DNA from: Gammaproteobacteria bacterium
GTDB lineage: Bacteria > Pseudomonadota > Gammaproteobacteria > UBA6429 > Thiohalophilaceae
Reading direction: 5' to 3'
Assembly (NCBI GenBank): GCA_029880855.1
Contig: JAOUNS010000001.1
Coordinates: 248,001 to 312,000 of the forward strand
Length of the DNA stretch: 64,000 nucleotides
A model generated the notes under the pieces. That model saw only the letters and a program-made list of their open reading frames with translations, did no database searches and was not told the origin of the DNA. The position numbers were made by a program, and so were the translations under genes. This document shows, piece after piece, positions 18,784 to 27,440 of this stretch (positions are counted from its first letter, which is position 1; each line of letters begins with the position of its first letter).

Positions 18784-21036
18784 TTATTTCCTGTCCTTGT
18801 GACGACGATGTTTCTGATCATCGTCACCCTTGTGCTGCTCCTGCTTCTCGGCGACCTTTTGTTTCAGGCGCTCAAGCTTGCTGTGGATCGCATCCCGAAT
18901 CTCGCGGTGATGCCGTTTGTTCACGGTATCAGTGGATTGATAGTTCTGACCGTCATCCACGGCTTCCGGCAGAACTTTTTTCACCACACAGTTTTTGTGC
19001 TTGCGCACTTTCCGGCGGTCACCCTCAACCTCGCGGCGCTTGCCGTCACATTCCAGGATCACCTTCGGGGTGCGTGAGTGCGGCACATAGACCTGAACGT
19101 TACCCTGACAGCTCTCAAACCCGTCGGAGGCGGTGAAGCTGACCTGATAGACACGACCATTCCCGTGACCCGCACGCTCGGCACGCAACAGCGCGGTATC
19201 GGTCGGTTCCAGATTCTGGATAACTGCATCCGGGCTGGTGTGTCCGGTACCCATGCCGACCAGCGGTTCGTCCTGGGTCACGCCGGTGATCACCAGCACC
19301 ACATTTCGATAAACGCTGTCACTGTCAGTCACACCTTCGATTTTCACCGGGTGCATCTTGTGATTCGGCGGCCACAGACGGGCAACACTGGGTTTGGCCA
19401 AATGGCAGGCGGGCGGATCATTGATGTTTTGTATATTGATCAGGATCCGATCACTGCTCGACTTGGGATTTACCGGGTCCATATCACTGACCACCACTTC
19501 AAACTCCAGCACAGTGGCGCTGTCGGGCTGCACTGCCGGGGCATGGAAGAAGGGAGTGGGCGAACCGGGGTTATCCAGTTCAACAGCCGGTCCGCTGATC
19601 TGTTTCCAGTCAAAGAACAGACCGTCACCATCCGGATCAACGCTGGCCATGCCGTTAAGCGAGACAATACTGCCTTCATCACGGGTCATATCCGCACCGG
19701 CATCGGCAACAGGGGCCGAGTTATCCACGATTGCCACAGCCACCGTCGCCGGGTTGCCGATCTCGCGACCGTCACTGACACGCAACTCCAGCACCACGCT
19801 CTGACCAACGGCGTTGGGCGCTACAAAAGACGGTGTGGCGGTATTCGCGTCGAGCAATTCCACAGCCGGACCGGACAGCTGACTCCATTGATAGGCCAAG
19901 GGCGCATCGTTGTCCGGGTCGTAACTGTTGGCGCCGTTCAGGCGGGCTGTCGCACCGGCTTTGATGCTGACCGCATCACCGGCATCAGCCACCGGCGGGT
20001 TGTTTACATTTTTCACGGTGATATCGACGGTATCCGGGTCACCGGCTGTACCGTTACTGTTGGTCACCACCAACTGGAAGGTAAAGGTCATGTTCCCGGA
20101 CAGATAGGGCGCAGTGAAGGCCGGGTTGGCACCGCCGCTGTTCTGCAAAACAATGATCGGCGCTGCCGGTGACAGCTGGGTCCACTGGTAGGTCAGGGCG
20201 CTGCCGCTGCTGTCACTGCTGGCGCTGCCGTCCAGGGTTACGGTTGAACCTTCATCGACTGACTGATCAGGACCGGCATTGGCAGTCGGCACACTGCCGG
20301 CCAGTTCGGCGGCATAGGCCACCACATTCGGGGCATAAATCGTCGCAATGCGCAGACACTTGCTCAACACCGGATCGGTGTCCGCATAACGGGCGCAAAC
20401 CGGCAGGATACCGGCGTAATAATCGAGGGGGATGGATGAATAGATCACATGCCCCTTGCCGTGCCTGTAGGAGAAAGTCACCGCCTTGCTTTTGTCCGGG
20501 CGGGTTAAGACCACGGCACTGCGCCCCGGAATCGAGGTGCGATTAACATAACCATGTTCTGAATTCCGTGCATCATCCAGCGTTGTATCATCAATCTGAC
20601 CGGCCGGACCATTGGTCACCTTGGTATGGGTATCCGCCACGTCGATGTTGGTGCCGGTTTCACGCACGGAGCTGATGGTATTCCCGCCCGGCAGGATTTT
20701 CGCTGCCTGATCTACCCGACGATCATGAATCATCAGCACCAGGCCATTTTGCACCGCAGCGCTCACCTCCGGCAGGCGGGCCAGGTATTCCGCGCCGTGG
20801 GTGTTGTTGGAACAGTTGGTAATAAACAGGACATCCAGCCCCTGCAAATCGCCGGTGCCGATATCCGCCAGGTAAACCGGTGTGTGGCCGGAGGCTGAAA
20901 TGGGGGTAATGGCCCAGGGACGACCCTCGCCATAACACATTTCGTAATACCCCACATTGGCGGCCTGAATACTGAACCCCCAGAGGGCAAGTACCCCGAA
21001 AACCATCGGTCGAAGTCGTTTCAAAACCTGGCTCAT
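18784..21036 (-). CDS. Large secreted protein with three PKD/cadherin-like repeats
   Basis: A 750-residue exported protein. The signal peptide (MSQVLKRLRPMVFGVLALWGFSIQA) is followed by a flavodoxin-like or ThuA-like N-terminal domain (about 30-240: GLDVLFITNCSNN, GLVLMIHDRRVD, FSYRHGKGHVIYSSIPLDYYAG). Three PKD-type beta repeats lie at about 255-345, 350-440 and 445-545, each opening with ADAG/ANAGPDQ and holding YQW or FDW. A further domain (LWPPNHKMHPVKI) precedes a highly charged tail of about 60 residues rich in Lys, Arg, His and Glu. No catalytic motif is clear. It may bind surface polymers or calcium; this is inferred only from the repeats. The gene stands alone with its own terminator. 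Confidence 0.75.
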   Translation of the reverse strand: MSQVLKRLRPMVFGVLALWGFSIQAANVGYYEMCYGEGRPWAITPISASGHTPVYLADIGTGDLQGLDVLFITNCSNNTHGAEYLARLPEVSAAVQNGLVLMIHDRRVDQAAKILPGGNTISSVRETGTNIDVADTHTKVTNGPAGQIDDTTLDDARNSEHGYVNRTSIPGRSAVVLTRPDKSKAVTFSYRHGKGHVIYSSIPLDYYAGILPVCARYADTDPVLSKCLRIATIYAPNVVAYAAELAGSVPTANAGPDQSVDEGSTVTLDGSASSDSSGSALTYQWTQLSPAAPIIVLQNSGGANPAFTAPYLSGNMTFTFQLVVTNSNGTAGDPDTVDITVKNVNNPPVADAGDAVSIKAGATARLNGANSYDPDNDAPLAYQWSQLSGPAVELLDANTATPSFVAPNAVGQSVVLELRVSDGREIGNPATVAVAIVDNSAPVADAGADMTRDEGSIVSLNGMASVDPDGDGLFFDWKQISGPAVELDNPGSPTPFFHAPAVQPDSATVLEFEVVVSDMDPVNPKSSSDRILINIQNINDPPACHLAKPSVARLWPPNHKMHPVKIEGVTDSDSVYRNVVLVITGVTQDEPLVGMGTGHTSPDAVIQNLEPTDTALLRAERAGHGNGRVYQVSFTASDGFESCQGNVQVYVPHSRTPKVILECDGKRREVEGDRRKVRKHKNCVVKKVLPEAVDDGQNYQSTDTVNKRHHREIRDAIHSKLERLKQKVAEKQEQHKGDDDQKHRRHKDRK

Positions 21037-21080
21037 AACAACAGCCTCATACAACTAATTGATAATTAACACTATTATTA

Positions 21081-21110
21081 ATTTACCCTGAATAATTATA
21101 CGGGGTAAAT
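21081..21110. repeat. Inverted repeat upstream of the PKD gene
   Basis: ATTTACCC (21081-21088) and GGGTAAAT (21103-21110) flank an A/T-rich 14-nt spacer. It lies 45-75 nt upstream of the PKD gene start, in its promoter region, so it could be an operator. No regulator is recognised. Confidence 0.45.
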
Positions 21111-21169
21111 CGCGTCGTCAGGCCATTAATCGGCACTAAAAGTGTTGGGTTTAGAAATATGAGTGTGGC

Positions 21170-21207
21170 GGGTATCACAAATAATACCCACAAAACATAT
21201 ATGTTTT
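21170..21207. repeat. Two adjacent palindromes after the nuclease-fold gene
   Basis: GGGTAT (21170-21175) pairs with ATACCC (21184-21189). Directly beside it is a perfect 16-bp palindrome AAAACATATATGTTTT (21192-21207). They lie 27-64 nt beyond the stop of the minus-strand endonuclease-family gene. They may form a weak terminator or a binding site; no long T-tract follows. Confidence 0.45.
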
Positions 21208-21233
21208 AGGGGTATTGGACCGGGAAGGCCGGC

Positions 21234-22046
21234 TCAGGCGGCCAGGGTGGTGAGTTTTACGGACTCGGGCAGGTCAAGTTCCATCACGATGGGCAGATGG
21301 TCTGAATAGGCATGATGCAGAGCGCCCACTTCGCGCACGTTTAGCTCCGGCGTGACCAAAATGTGGTCAATGTGGTGGGCCGGTCGCCAGCTGGGGAAGG
21401 TCAGGGTCTCTTCCAGCGGTTCACGCAGGTGGGTCCGCTTAAACAGCAGGTTCATTTCCGGGCTGCCGGGGCGGCAATTCATGTCCCCCATCAGGATGAC
21501 GTGAGGGAATTCATTGACCATTTCGCTGATCATGGCCAATTGGCGCATGCGGGCACGACGACTGAGGGCCAGATGCAGCATAAAGACCCCCAGCGGTTCG
21601 TCACTGCTGCCATATCGCGCCATGATGGCGTTACGACCGGGGATCAGGCCCGGCAGGGGGATATCCCTGACTTCAACCGGATGGAAACGGCTCAACAGGC
21701 CGTTGCTGTGCTTGGCAAAACGGCCGATGTTGCGGTTCACCTGATGGTACCAGTAGGGAAACCCGGCCCGCACCGCGAGATATTCGGCCAGATTGATATA
21801 GTTGCTGCGCAGGCTGCCGGCATCCACCTCTTGCAGGCCGACGATGTCAAAATCCCCCAGCAACCTTGCAACCCGGTCCAGATTGGCCAGGCGCTGGGTA
21901 TGGGGCAATACATGCTTCCAGCTATTCGTCAGGTACTGGTGGACCCGACTGGTGGCGATCCCGACCTGGATGTTATAGCTCATGATGCGCAGAATATGTT
22001 TGCCGTCGGCGGGTGTATCCACGGTGATATCTTGTTGTTGGTTCAT
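21234..22046 (-). CDS. Endonuclease/exonuclease/phosphatase family protein
   Basis: A 270-residue metal-dependent hydrolase of the EEP fold (DNase I / Mg2+-dependent phosphodiesterase type). Motifs: MSYNIQVG (metal Asn), VGLQEVDAG (metal Glu), ILMGDMNCRPGSPE (GDxN) and the C-terminal SDHLPIVMEL (catalytic His). There is no signal peptide, so it is cytoplasmic. The ATG at 22046 overlaps the stop of the upstream acetolactate-synthase-like gene in an ATGA arrangement, pointing to translational coupling. A TTG 9 nt upstream is less likely. The substrate (DNA, lipid phosphate or other) is undetermined. Confidence 0.88.
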   Translation of the reverse strand: MNQQQDITVDTPADGKHILRIMSYNIQVGIATSRVHQYLTNSWKHVLPHTQRLANLDRVARLLGDFDIVGLQEVDAGSLRSNYINLAEYLAVRAGFPYWYHQVNRNIGRFAKHSNGLLSRFHPVEVRDIPLPGLIPGRNAIMARYGSSDEPLGVFMLHLALSRRARMRQLAMISEMVNEFPHVILMGDMNCRPGSPEMNLLFKRTHLREPLEETLTFPSWRPAHHIDHILVTPELNVREVGALHHAYSDHLPIVMELDLPESVKLTTLAA

Positions 22047-23674
22047 ACGGGACAAATCATCTCGCCCAGGCGGTTGGTCAGTTTCAGGTTCTCACTGTAA
22101 TCCACCGGGCAGTCGATGATACTTACCGTATTATCGGCAAGCGCCGCCTTGAGTGTAGGGAGCAACTGCTCACTTTTCTCAATACGGTAGCCGTTGGCGC
22201 CAAAAGATTCGGCATATTTCACAAAATCGGGGTTGGTGAAATCCACATGGGACGGGCGGCCATAGCGGTTCATCTGTTTCCACTCGATGAGACCATAACC
22301 GCTGTCATTCCAGATCAGGATCACCATGGGCAGTTCCAGTCGCATGGCGGTCTCGATCTCCTGTGAATTCATCAAAAAACCGGCATCCCCGGTCACCGCC
22401 ACCACCTTGCGATCCGGGTAGGCCAGTTTGGCCGCCACTGCGCCCGGTACAGCGATCCCCATGCTCGCAAAGCCGTTGGAAATGATGCAGGTGTTGGGGT
22501 ATTCACAGCGGAACATACGCGCCATCCACATCTTGTGCGCCCCCACATCGGAGATGGCGATATCCTCCAGGTCCATGGCGGTGCGCAAGTCCCAGATAAT
22601 CTTTTGTGGCTTGAGCGGAACGCTCGTATCGTTGCGATGTTGATTCATATCCTCGATCAACGCCTCCCGCAGGGGGCGCATGGTGTGGCCGGTATGCGGT
22701 GTAGCCAGTTCCATGATACGCAGCAGGCTGTGTTTGATATCCCCGTTGACTCCAACCTGGGCGGAGTAGTGAGCGTCCACTTCGGCCGGCAGATGATCAA
22801 TATGGATCACGGTCCGATCTTTGGTCGGGTGCCACAGATAGGGGTGATATTCCACCAAATCGAAGCCCACACAGATGATCACATCAGCCTTGTTAAAGCC
22901 GCAATTCACATAATCACTGGATTGCAGACCTGCTGTCCCCAGCGCCATGGGATGGCTGAACGGCATCACCCCCTTGGCCATAAAGGTATTCGTTACCGGG
23001 ATATTGAGCTTTTCGGCAAAATCCGCCAGCTGCTGCCAGGCCTTGCCCCGCACCACCCCATTGCCGGCCATGATAAGTGGATTGCGGGCATTGGAAATAA
23101 TCTCGGCCGCCACCTCGACCCGATCCCGCGCCGGTTCCGGCGTCATGGGCACCCGTACCCCCAGTGGTTCGGCATCAATTTCCATCTCCGCGATATTTTC
23201 CGGAAACTCGATGAAACAGGCGCCGCTCTTTTCGCTTTGGGCCAGCTTGAAGGCCTTGCGCACCACTTCCGGGATAATGTCAGGCGTTAACAAGCGGGAG
23301 GAATATTTGGTGACCGGTTGGAAAATGCGCTCCAAATCCAGCACCTGATGTGACTCCTTGTGCAGCCGGTGGGTGCTGGCCTGACCGGCGATCGCCACCA
23401 CCGGCGCATGATCCATATTGGCATCGGCCACCCCGGTGATCAGATTGGTGGCGCCCGGACCCAGCGTACCAAGACAAACCCCGGCCTTGCCGGTCAGCCG
23501 TCCATAGACATCCGCCATAAAAGCCGCTCCCTGCTCATGGCGGGTGGTAATAAACCGGATATTGGAATCCAGCAGGGCATCCATGACGGCCAGATTTTCC
23601 TCACCGGGTATCCCGAAAATAAACTCCACCCCTTCATTTTCCAGGCACTTTACAAATAGCTCTGCGGCATTCAT
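22043..23674 (-). CDS. Acetolactate synthase-like thiamine-diphosphate enzyme
   Basis: ThDP-dependent enzyme of 543 residues, in size and motifs close to catabolic acetolactate synthase (AlsS) and large-subunit IlvB proteins. The N-terminal Pyr domain has FGIPGEENLAVMDAL and the catalytic Glu in TTRHEQGAAFMADVYGR, then GTLGPGATNL. The central domain shows SAQVGVNGDI. The C-terminal PP domain has the metal motif VTGDAGFLMNSQEIETA and LIWNDSGYGLIEW. No small regulatory subunit gene is adjacent, unlike ilvBN or ilvIH. It may make acetolactate from pyruvate or carry out a related decarboxylation. Confidence 0.85.
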   Translation of the reverse strand: MNAAELFVKCLENEGVEFIFGIPGEENLAVMDALLDSNIRFITTRHEQGAAFMADVYGRLTGKAGVCLGTLGPGATNLITGVADANMDHAPVVAIAGQASTHRLHKESHQVLDLERIFQPVTKYSSRLLTPDIIPEVVRKAFKLAQSEKSGACFIEFPENIAEMEIDAEPLGVRVPMTPEPARDRVEVAAEIISNARNPLIMAGNGVVRGKAWQQLADFAEKLNIPVTNTFMAKGVMPFSHPMALGTAGLQSSDYVNCGFNKADVIICVGFDLVEYHPYLWHPTKDRTVIHIDHLPAEVDAHYSAQVGVNGDIKHSLLRIMELATPHTGHTMRPLREALIEDMNQHRNDTSVPLKPQKIIWDLRTAMDLEDIAISDVGAHKMWMARMFRCEYPNTCIISNGFASMGIAVPGAVAAKLAYPDRKVVAVTGDAGFLMNSQEIETAMRLELPMVILIWNDSGYGLIEWKQMNRYGRPSHVDFTNPDFVKYAESFGANGYRIEKSEQLLPTLKAALADNTVSIIDCPVDYSENLKLTNRLGEMICPV

Positions 23675-23704
23675 GGTTTGCTTACTTCTTTATCAGGCTG
23701 ATGT

Positions 23705-24331
23705 TTAGCGGCTCTCTTTCTGGATCAGAAAGTCGACCACTTCGAGTGCCCCTGAATGGCCGGCTACCCTGTCAGAGGTACGATAGCGTCCATTCACCAC
23801 CATTGTTGGAACAACCGTAATACCGTAGTTGGTATCTCGTTCAATCGCTCTGTTCAATTTGGTTTCCACGGCAAAGGAGTTGAAGGTGTTGTCAAATTCT
23901 TCGCCTTTTACTCCGTGCTTAACGAAGAAACTGCGGATAGCGGCTTCATTGTCCAGGAGGTTTTTGTTGATATGGTACTCATCAAAGATCTTCTGATGCA
24001 GCTTATCCCCCACGCCCAGCATCTCGGCGGTATAAAACATGCGCGCATGCAAGTTCCAAAGGGGTCTATTGCCCGTTGCAGGAATACGGATGAATTCCAC
24101 GTTGGCAGGCTTTTTCTTCAGCCATTTCTGCAGACGAGGCTCAAACTGAAAACAGTGTGGGCAACCATACCAAAACACCTCCACAACCTCGACCTTATTG
24201 TCACTGACATCTGTCGGCTGGGGTGGAACAATCAGTTCATATTCGATCCCCTCATCAAACCCCCTGGACTGTGCCAGAGAGCCAAACATCAACAAGACCA
24301 GACCAAGCGAAACCAAACGCAACATTTTCAT
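23705..24331 (-). CDS. dsbA: Periplasmic thiol:disulfide interchange protein DsbA
   Basis: A 208-residue DsbA-type oxidase that introduces disulfide bonds in the periplasm. The signal peptide (MKMLRLVSLGLVLLMFGSLAQS) is followed by the thioredoxin-fold active site EVFWYGCPHCFQFEP (CPHC near residue 57) and the cis-Pro loop VVPTMVVNGRY. The ATG at 24331 is supported by GGAG 6 nt upstream. It sits at the end of the ccsA-resB-cytochrome cluster, which needs thiol chemistry for heme attachment. Confidence 0.95.
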   Translation of the reverse strand: MKMLRLVSLGLVLLMFGSLAQSRGFDEGIEYELIVPPQPTDVSDNKVEVVEVFWYGCPHCFQFEPRLQKWLKKKPANVEFIRIPATGNRPLWNLHARMFYTAEMLGVGDKLHQKIFDEYHINKNLLDNEAAIRSFFVKHGVKGEEFDNTFNSFAVETKLNRAIERDTNYGITVVPTMVVNGRYRTSDRVAGHSGALEVVDFLIQKESR

Positions 24332-24408
24332 ACCTGTCTCCAAAATTAAACGCTTTTAACACGCAAGCTATTTATTTCCCAATATGATGGTGCATCATAC
24401 CATCAGGT

Positions 24409-25533
24409 TCATATAAATAAATGACGCCCGACAAACAGAACATCAATCCCAAACAGTACAAAAACCAGTAATGGCAGCCCGCCAATCAGCCACCAGATCT
24501 GAGCCTGTCCCCCGGCCCCTTTTTGCAACCGTTGATGCAGTGCACCCAGATAATAAAACCACAGGGCCAATGCACCGGCCAGTTTGGGTTCCGGCAGCAG
24601 GTAATCACCCCACGCCAAATCCGCCCACCACATGCCGGTCAGTAATCCGATGCTGAGCAACACCACACCCAGGGACAGCAGCCGGTTCATGGCATCATGA
24701 TAATGAAGACCCCCGTCTCCTGATTTGGTTTCATGCGCCGGAGATTCTGCCTGGAACAAACTCACCACCCCTGTGACACCTGCCATGAACAGAACCGCCA
24801 GGGCAATGACCATGGCGGGCACATGGAGTTTGAGCCAAACATGCTGCAATACCGGCTGCGCCAGTGGCGGCAAACCTGCGGTGTCAGGCAACCAAAGCAA
24901 GTGAAAGCCGGCCAACAGAAGCACCGGGATCACGACCAGATGGTGGACCCGGCGCTGCACCAGGTAAATCGTCAGACCCAACATCACGCCCAATATCAGC
25001 AGCAGGATGTCCCGTTTGGCAACCAGAGGGATCTGTGCGGTCTCCACACCGCCGGCCCAGGATAAGTGCCAACGGGAGAGAAACCCCATGACCACAAAAA
25101 ACAGACCGACCAGCAGCAACGACTCGGCCGCCTCCTGCCTGGCTGTTCTGTATAAGAGCATGGCGCAAGCACCCAGGATCGTCAAAGCCATCCAAATGGC
25201 GGCTGCATCCGGCGCAAGAAAATAACGCCATACCGACTCACCATCCTTCATCACCAGACCGAACCAGGCGGTCAAGACAACCGCCCAGACAAACCACCGC
25301 AATATCCCTGACTGAAGACCAAACCAGAGCAAGCCCAATAACAAACCATACACAAGCGCAACATCCGCGGCGGTCAACCAGGCCACTCCCTGTTGCAGGA
25401 TGCTGATAAATAACGCTGACAGTGAAACAACCCAGATGACATGGACCGTCTCGAAACCATAAACAGTCTGATACGGGCTGACAAACTGCCGAATACGCAC
25501 ACTGATCTGATTAAACCAGGGTAGCTGCATCAT
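24409..25533 (-). CDS. ccsA: CcsA-like cytochrome c biogenesis protein with degenerate WWD motif
   Basis: A 374-residue integral membrane protein with about ten TM helices, placed directly after resB, the System II cytochrome c synthetase partner. LKLHVPAMVIAL resembles the conserved LHV helix of CcsA. The region equivalent to the WWD heme-handling loop is altered: AWGDYLLPEPKL stands where functional CcsA proteins read WGxYWxWDPKE, so two Trp and the Asp are missing. The external histidine after it (YYLGALHQRL) remains. The start overlaps the resB stop by 4 nt (ATGA). Family and context are clear; full heme-ligation activity is doubtful. Confidence 0.75.
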   Translation of the reverse strand: MMQLPWFNQISVRIRQFVSPYQTVYGFETVHVIWVVSLSALFISILQQGVAWLTAADVALVYGLLLGLLWFGLQSGILRWFVWAVVLTAWFGLVMKDGESVWRYFLAPDAAAIWMALTILGACAMLLYRTARQEAAESLLLVGLFFVVMGFLSRWHLSWAGGVETAQIPLVAKRDILLLILGVMLGLTIYLVQRRVHHLVVIPVLLLAGFHLLWLPDTAGLPPLAQPVLQHVWLKLHVPAMVIALAVLFMAGVTGVVSLFQAESPAHETKSGDGGLHYHDAMNRLLSLGVVLLSIGLLTGMWWADLAWGDYLLPEPKLAGALALWFYYLGALHQRLQKGAGGQAQIWWLIGGLPLLVFVLFGIDVLFVGRHLFI

Positions 25534-27353
25534 GGTTGCATTGCACTTTCCAGGTGTTGCACCAAAACCGAAAACTCTTCGGCAAACTCAACCTTGTGAC
25601 GACCACCCATGCCCCCACACAACACCATGCCCTTTTCATACCCGTTGTCGAACCAGAGCCACACACGTCGATGCCTGCTGTACAGCATGGCGCTCACGCC
25701 CAGCAAAATCAGCAGCGCACCGCTGAAAAACCAGTACTTGCCGGGTTTCTTCTTCACCTGCAGTTGCACGGCGGGCTTGTACTCAAAATCATCCAATTGG
25801 ATAAACAGCGGCAGGCCGAACCGGCCCAGCCCTGCAGTGGCGGTCAGTGCATCTTCGAAAAATCGAATATCGAAGCTGCTGCCCGCCCCTGCGGTGGCGC
25901 GCTCTTCTTCTTGCACCACTTTTTCGTAGATTTGGTAAAAAACATTGCGCAACAGCTTGGTGGTCAGTGCCACTAACCCCGGCAGTTTTTCCGGCGTAGT
26001 ATAGTTCGCCAGTTCCTGTTCCACGGCAGAAAATCCGGCATGGTTAAACAGCTCTATCATCTTCAGCAGGTTTTGGATCATCGACTCCCTGGCAGCACTT
26101 TCTCCGCTGCGACCCACCGTATTACGCACCACCTCGTTTAACAAAACCTGGTCATTGAGCGCGGCATGAAAGCGTAAAAAGCGGGTAATTTCACCCTCCG
26201 GATCCGCCGGTATATGCAAGTAGTGAAATAACTCTGATGTTTCATCCCGCACACCACTCAGAAAAAAATATCGTCCTTGTTGGGCGAACGGTAACATATA
26301 CATTATATAGTTCAATTGTTGCCCATCCGGCATCGCAGCATTGAAATCCAGCCTCGGCCCCAGATTTCGATAAACACGCAGACCGGTGGAGGCATCCTGT
26401 TCCGTGACAATTGTTTTTGGATTGAAATCATTAAATCTGATCAGTATCGGGCCACGACTTGTTTGATAATGCCGTTCTGCATAAACCGCCGCCGTCTGTT
26501 TTAAGGCCGCCATGCGTGCATGAAACAACGGCCAGACCCTGATGTGTAATATTGTTCCCGCATCTGATACGGCCTGTTGATAAAAATCAAAGCCACGATA
26601 ACTGACCGGCTGATTCGTCCCGACAGTTAATTGTACTGTATGATTTCGCTGCACATCATGTAACAGCATTCGTGTCCGATATTGCTCCTGCATGCGTCGC
26701 AAACCACCGACCAGACTGATCTGCTGCAACTCCAACTGGAACGGCAAGACAAACTGTTCCCCTGCACCTGCAACCAACTGAACCTGATCCGACTTCACAT
26801 CTGTCTGTAATTGCACCACACCGTCCAGTCTGCCTGCAGCAGGCGCGATTTGCGTCAGCAATCGACTGTCCAGCAGCAGACCAAGACAGAGCAACACCAA
26901 TCCGCCATGCGCCAGGAAAAACCCGCAACGGTTTGCACCACCGCGCATGGCACTGAGCAGAATACCGCCCTGCCGATAAATCAGGCGCACACGATAACCA
27001 TACCCGACCAGACAATGCCGGGCCTGTTCCGCCATCCACCCCGGCGGACTCGTCAATGACCATTTCCGATGCAGCGGTAAAGCGCTTATAGAACCGGCCG
27101 TTACTGCGCAGCGAAAACGGACCAGATCACGCCAAACGACCCTGCCATAACGCATCAATACCAGAATGACAAGACAAACAAAAAGGGTGAGGAAGAAGCT
27201 CAGCCACCAGGGCTCATAACCAGGCAGCAATTGACTGAACAGCGCGAGCACAAGCAGGCCAAACAGTGTCAACACTGTCTGCACAACCGTTAATCGCCGG
27301 CATATTCGTCGCACCATCAGTCGGAAACCTGTTTGATCACTCTGCTCTCGCAT
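25530..27353 (-). CDS. resB: ResB (Ccs1)-like cytochrome c biogenesis protein
   Basis: A 607-residue membrane protein that with CcsA delivers heme and joins it to apocytochromes outside the membrane. TM helices lie near residues 20-85, 150-170 and 545-570. The large periplasmic part has YRGFDFYQQAVSD, matching the ResB region around FYQ, and LRVYRNLGPRLDFN. The ATG at 27353 is likely; a second ATG at 27317 is possible. The longer frame would begin inside a terminator hairpin and is rejected. It lies downstream of the two cytochrome genes and is coupled to ccsA. Confidence 0.88.
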   Translation of the reverse strand: MREQSDQTGFRLMVRRICRRLTVVQTVLTLFGLLVLALFSQLLPGYEPWWLSFFLTLFVCLVILVLMRYGRVVWRDLVRFRCAVTAGSISALPLHRKWSLTSPPGWMAEQARHCLVGYGYRVRLIYRQGGILLSAMRGGANRCGFFLAHGGLVLLCLGLLLDSRLLTQIAPAAGRLDGVVQLQTDVKSDQVQLVAGAGEQFVLPFQLELQQISLVGGLRRMQEQYRTRMLLHDVQRNHTVQLTVGTNQPVSYRGFDFYQQAVSDAGTILHIRVWPLFHARMAALKQTAAVYAERHYQTSRGPILIRFNDFNPKTIVTEQDASTGLRVYRNLGPRLDFNAAMPDGQQLNYIMYMLPFAQQGRYFFLSGVRDETSELFHYLHIPADPEGEITRFLRFHAALNDQVLLNEVVRNTVGRSGESAARESMIQNLLKMIELFNHAGFSAVEQELANYTTPEKLPGLVALTTKLLRNVFYQIYEKVVQEEERATAGAGSSFDIRFFEDALTATAGLGRFGLPLFIQLDDFEYKPAVQLQVKKKPGKYWFFSGALLILLGVSAMLYSRHRRVWLWFDNGYEKGMVLCGGMGGRHKVEFAEEFSVLVQHLESAMQP

Positions 27354-27385
27354 AATTATCCGGCAGGGTATCCCGATTACGGGAC

Positions 27386-27417
27386 AAAAAAAAGGGTGGT
27401 CCATGGACCACCCTTTT
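27386..27417 (-). terminator. Strong Rho-independent terminator after cytochrome c4
   Basis: A 13-bp stem (27390-27402 with 27405-27417) around GGTCCATGGACC. On the minus strand it is followed by eight T (complement of 27386-27393). It sits between the cytochrome c4 stop and resB, so resB-ccsA expression must come from read-through or a separate start. Confidence 0.92.
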
Positions 27418-27440
27418 ACAACGTGAACTGTGTAAACAGT

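Noticed and set aside
19078-20172. A 364-codon plus-strand frame inside the PKD gene
   Set aside because: It is antisense to a gene with signal peptide and repeat domains, and shows no motif.
27354-27404. A longer resB start at 27404 giving 624 residues
   Set aside because: It would place the first codons inside the c4 terminator hairpin and adds residues unlike the family.
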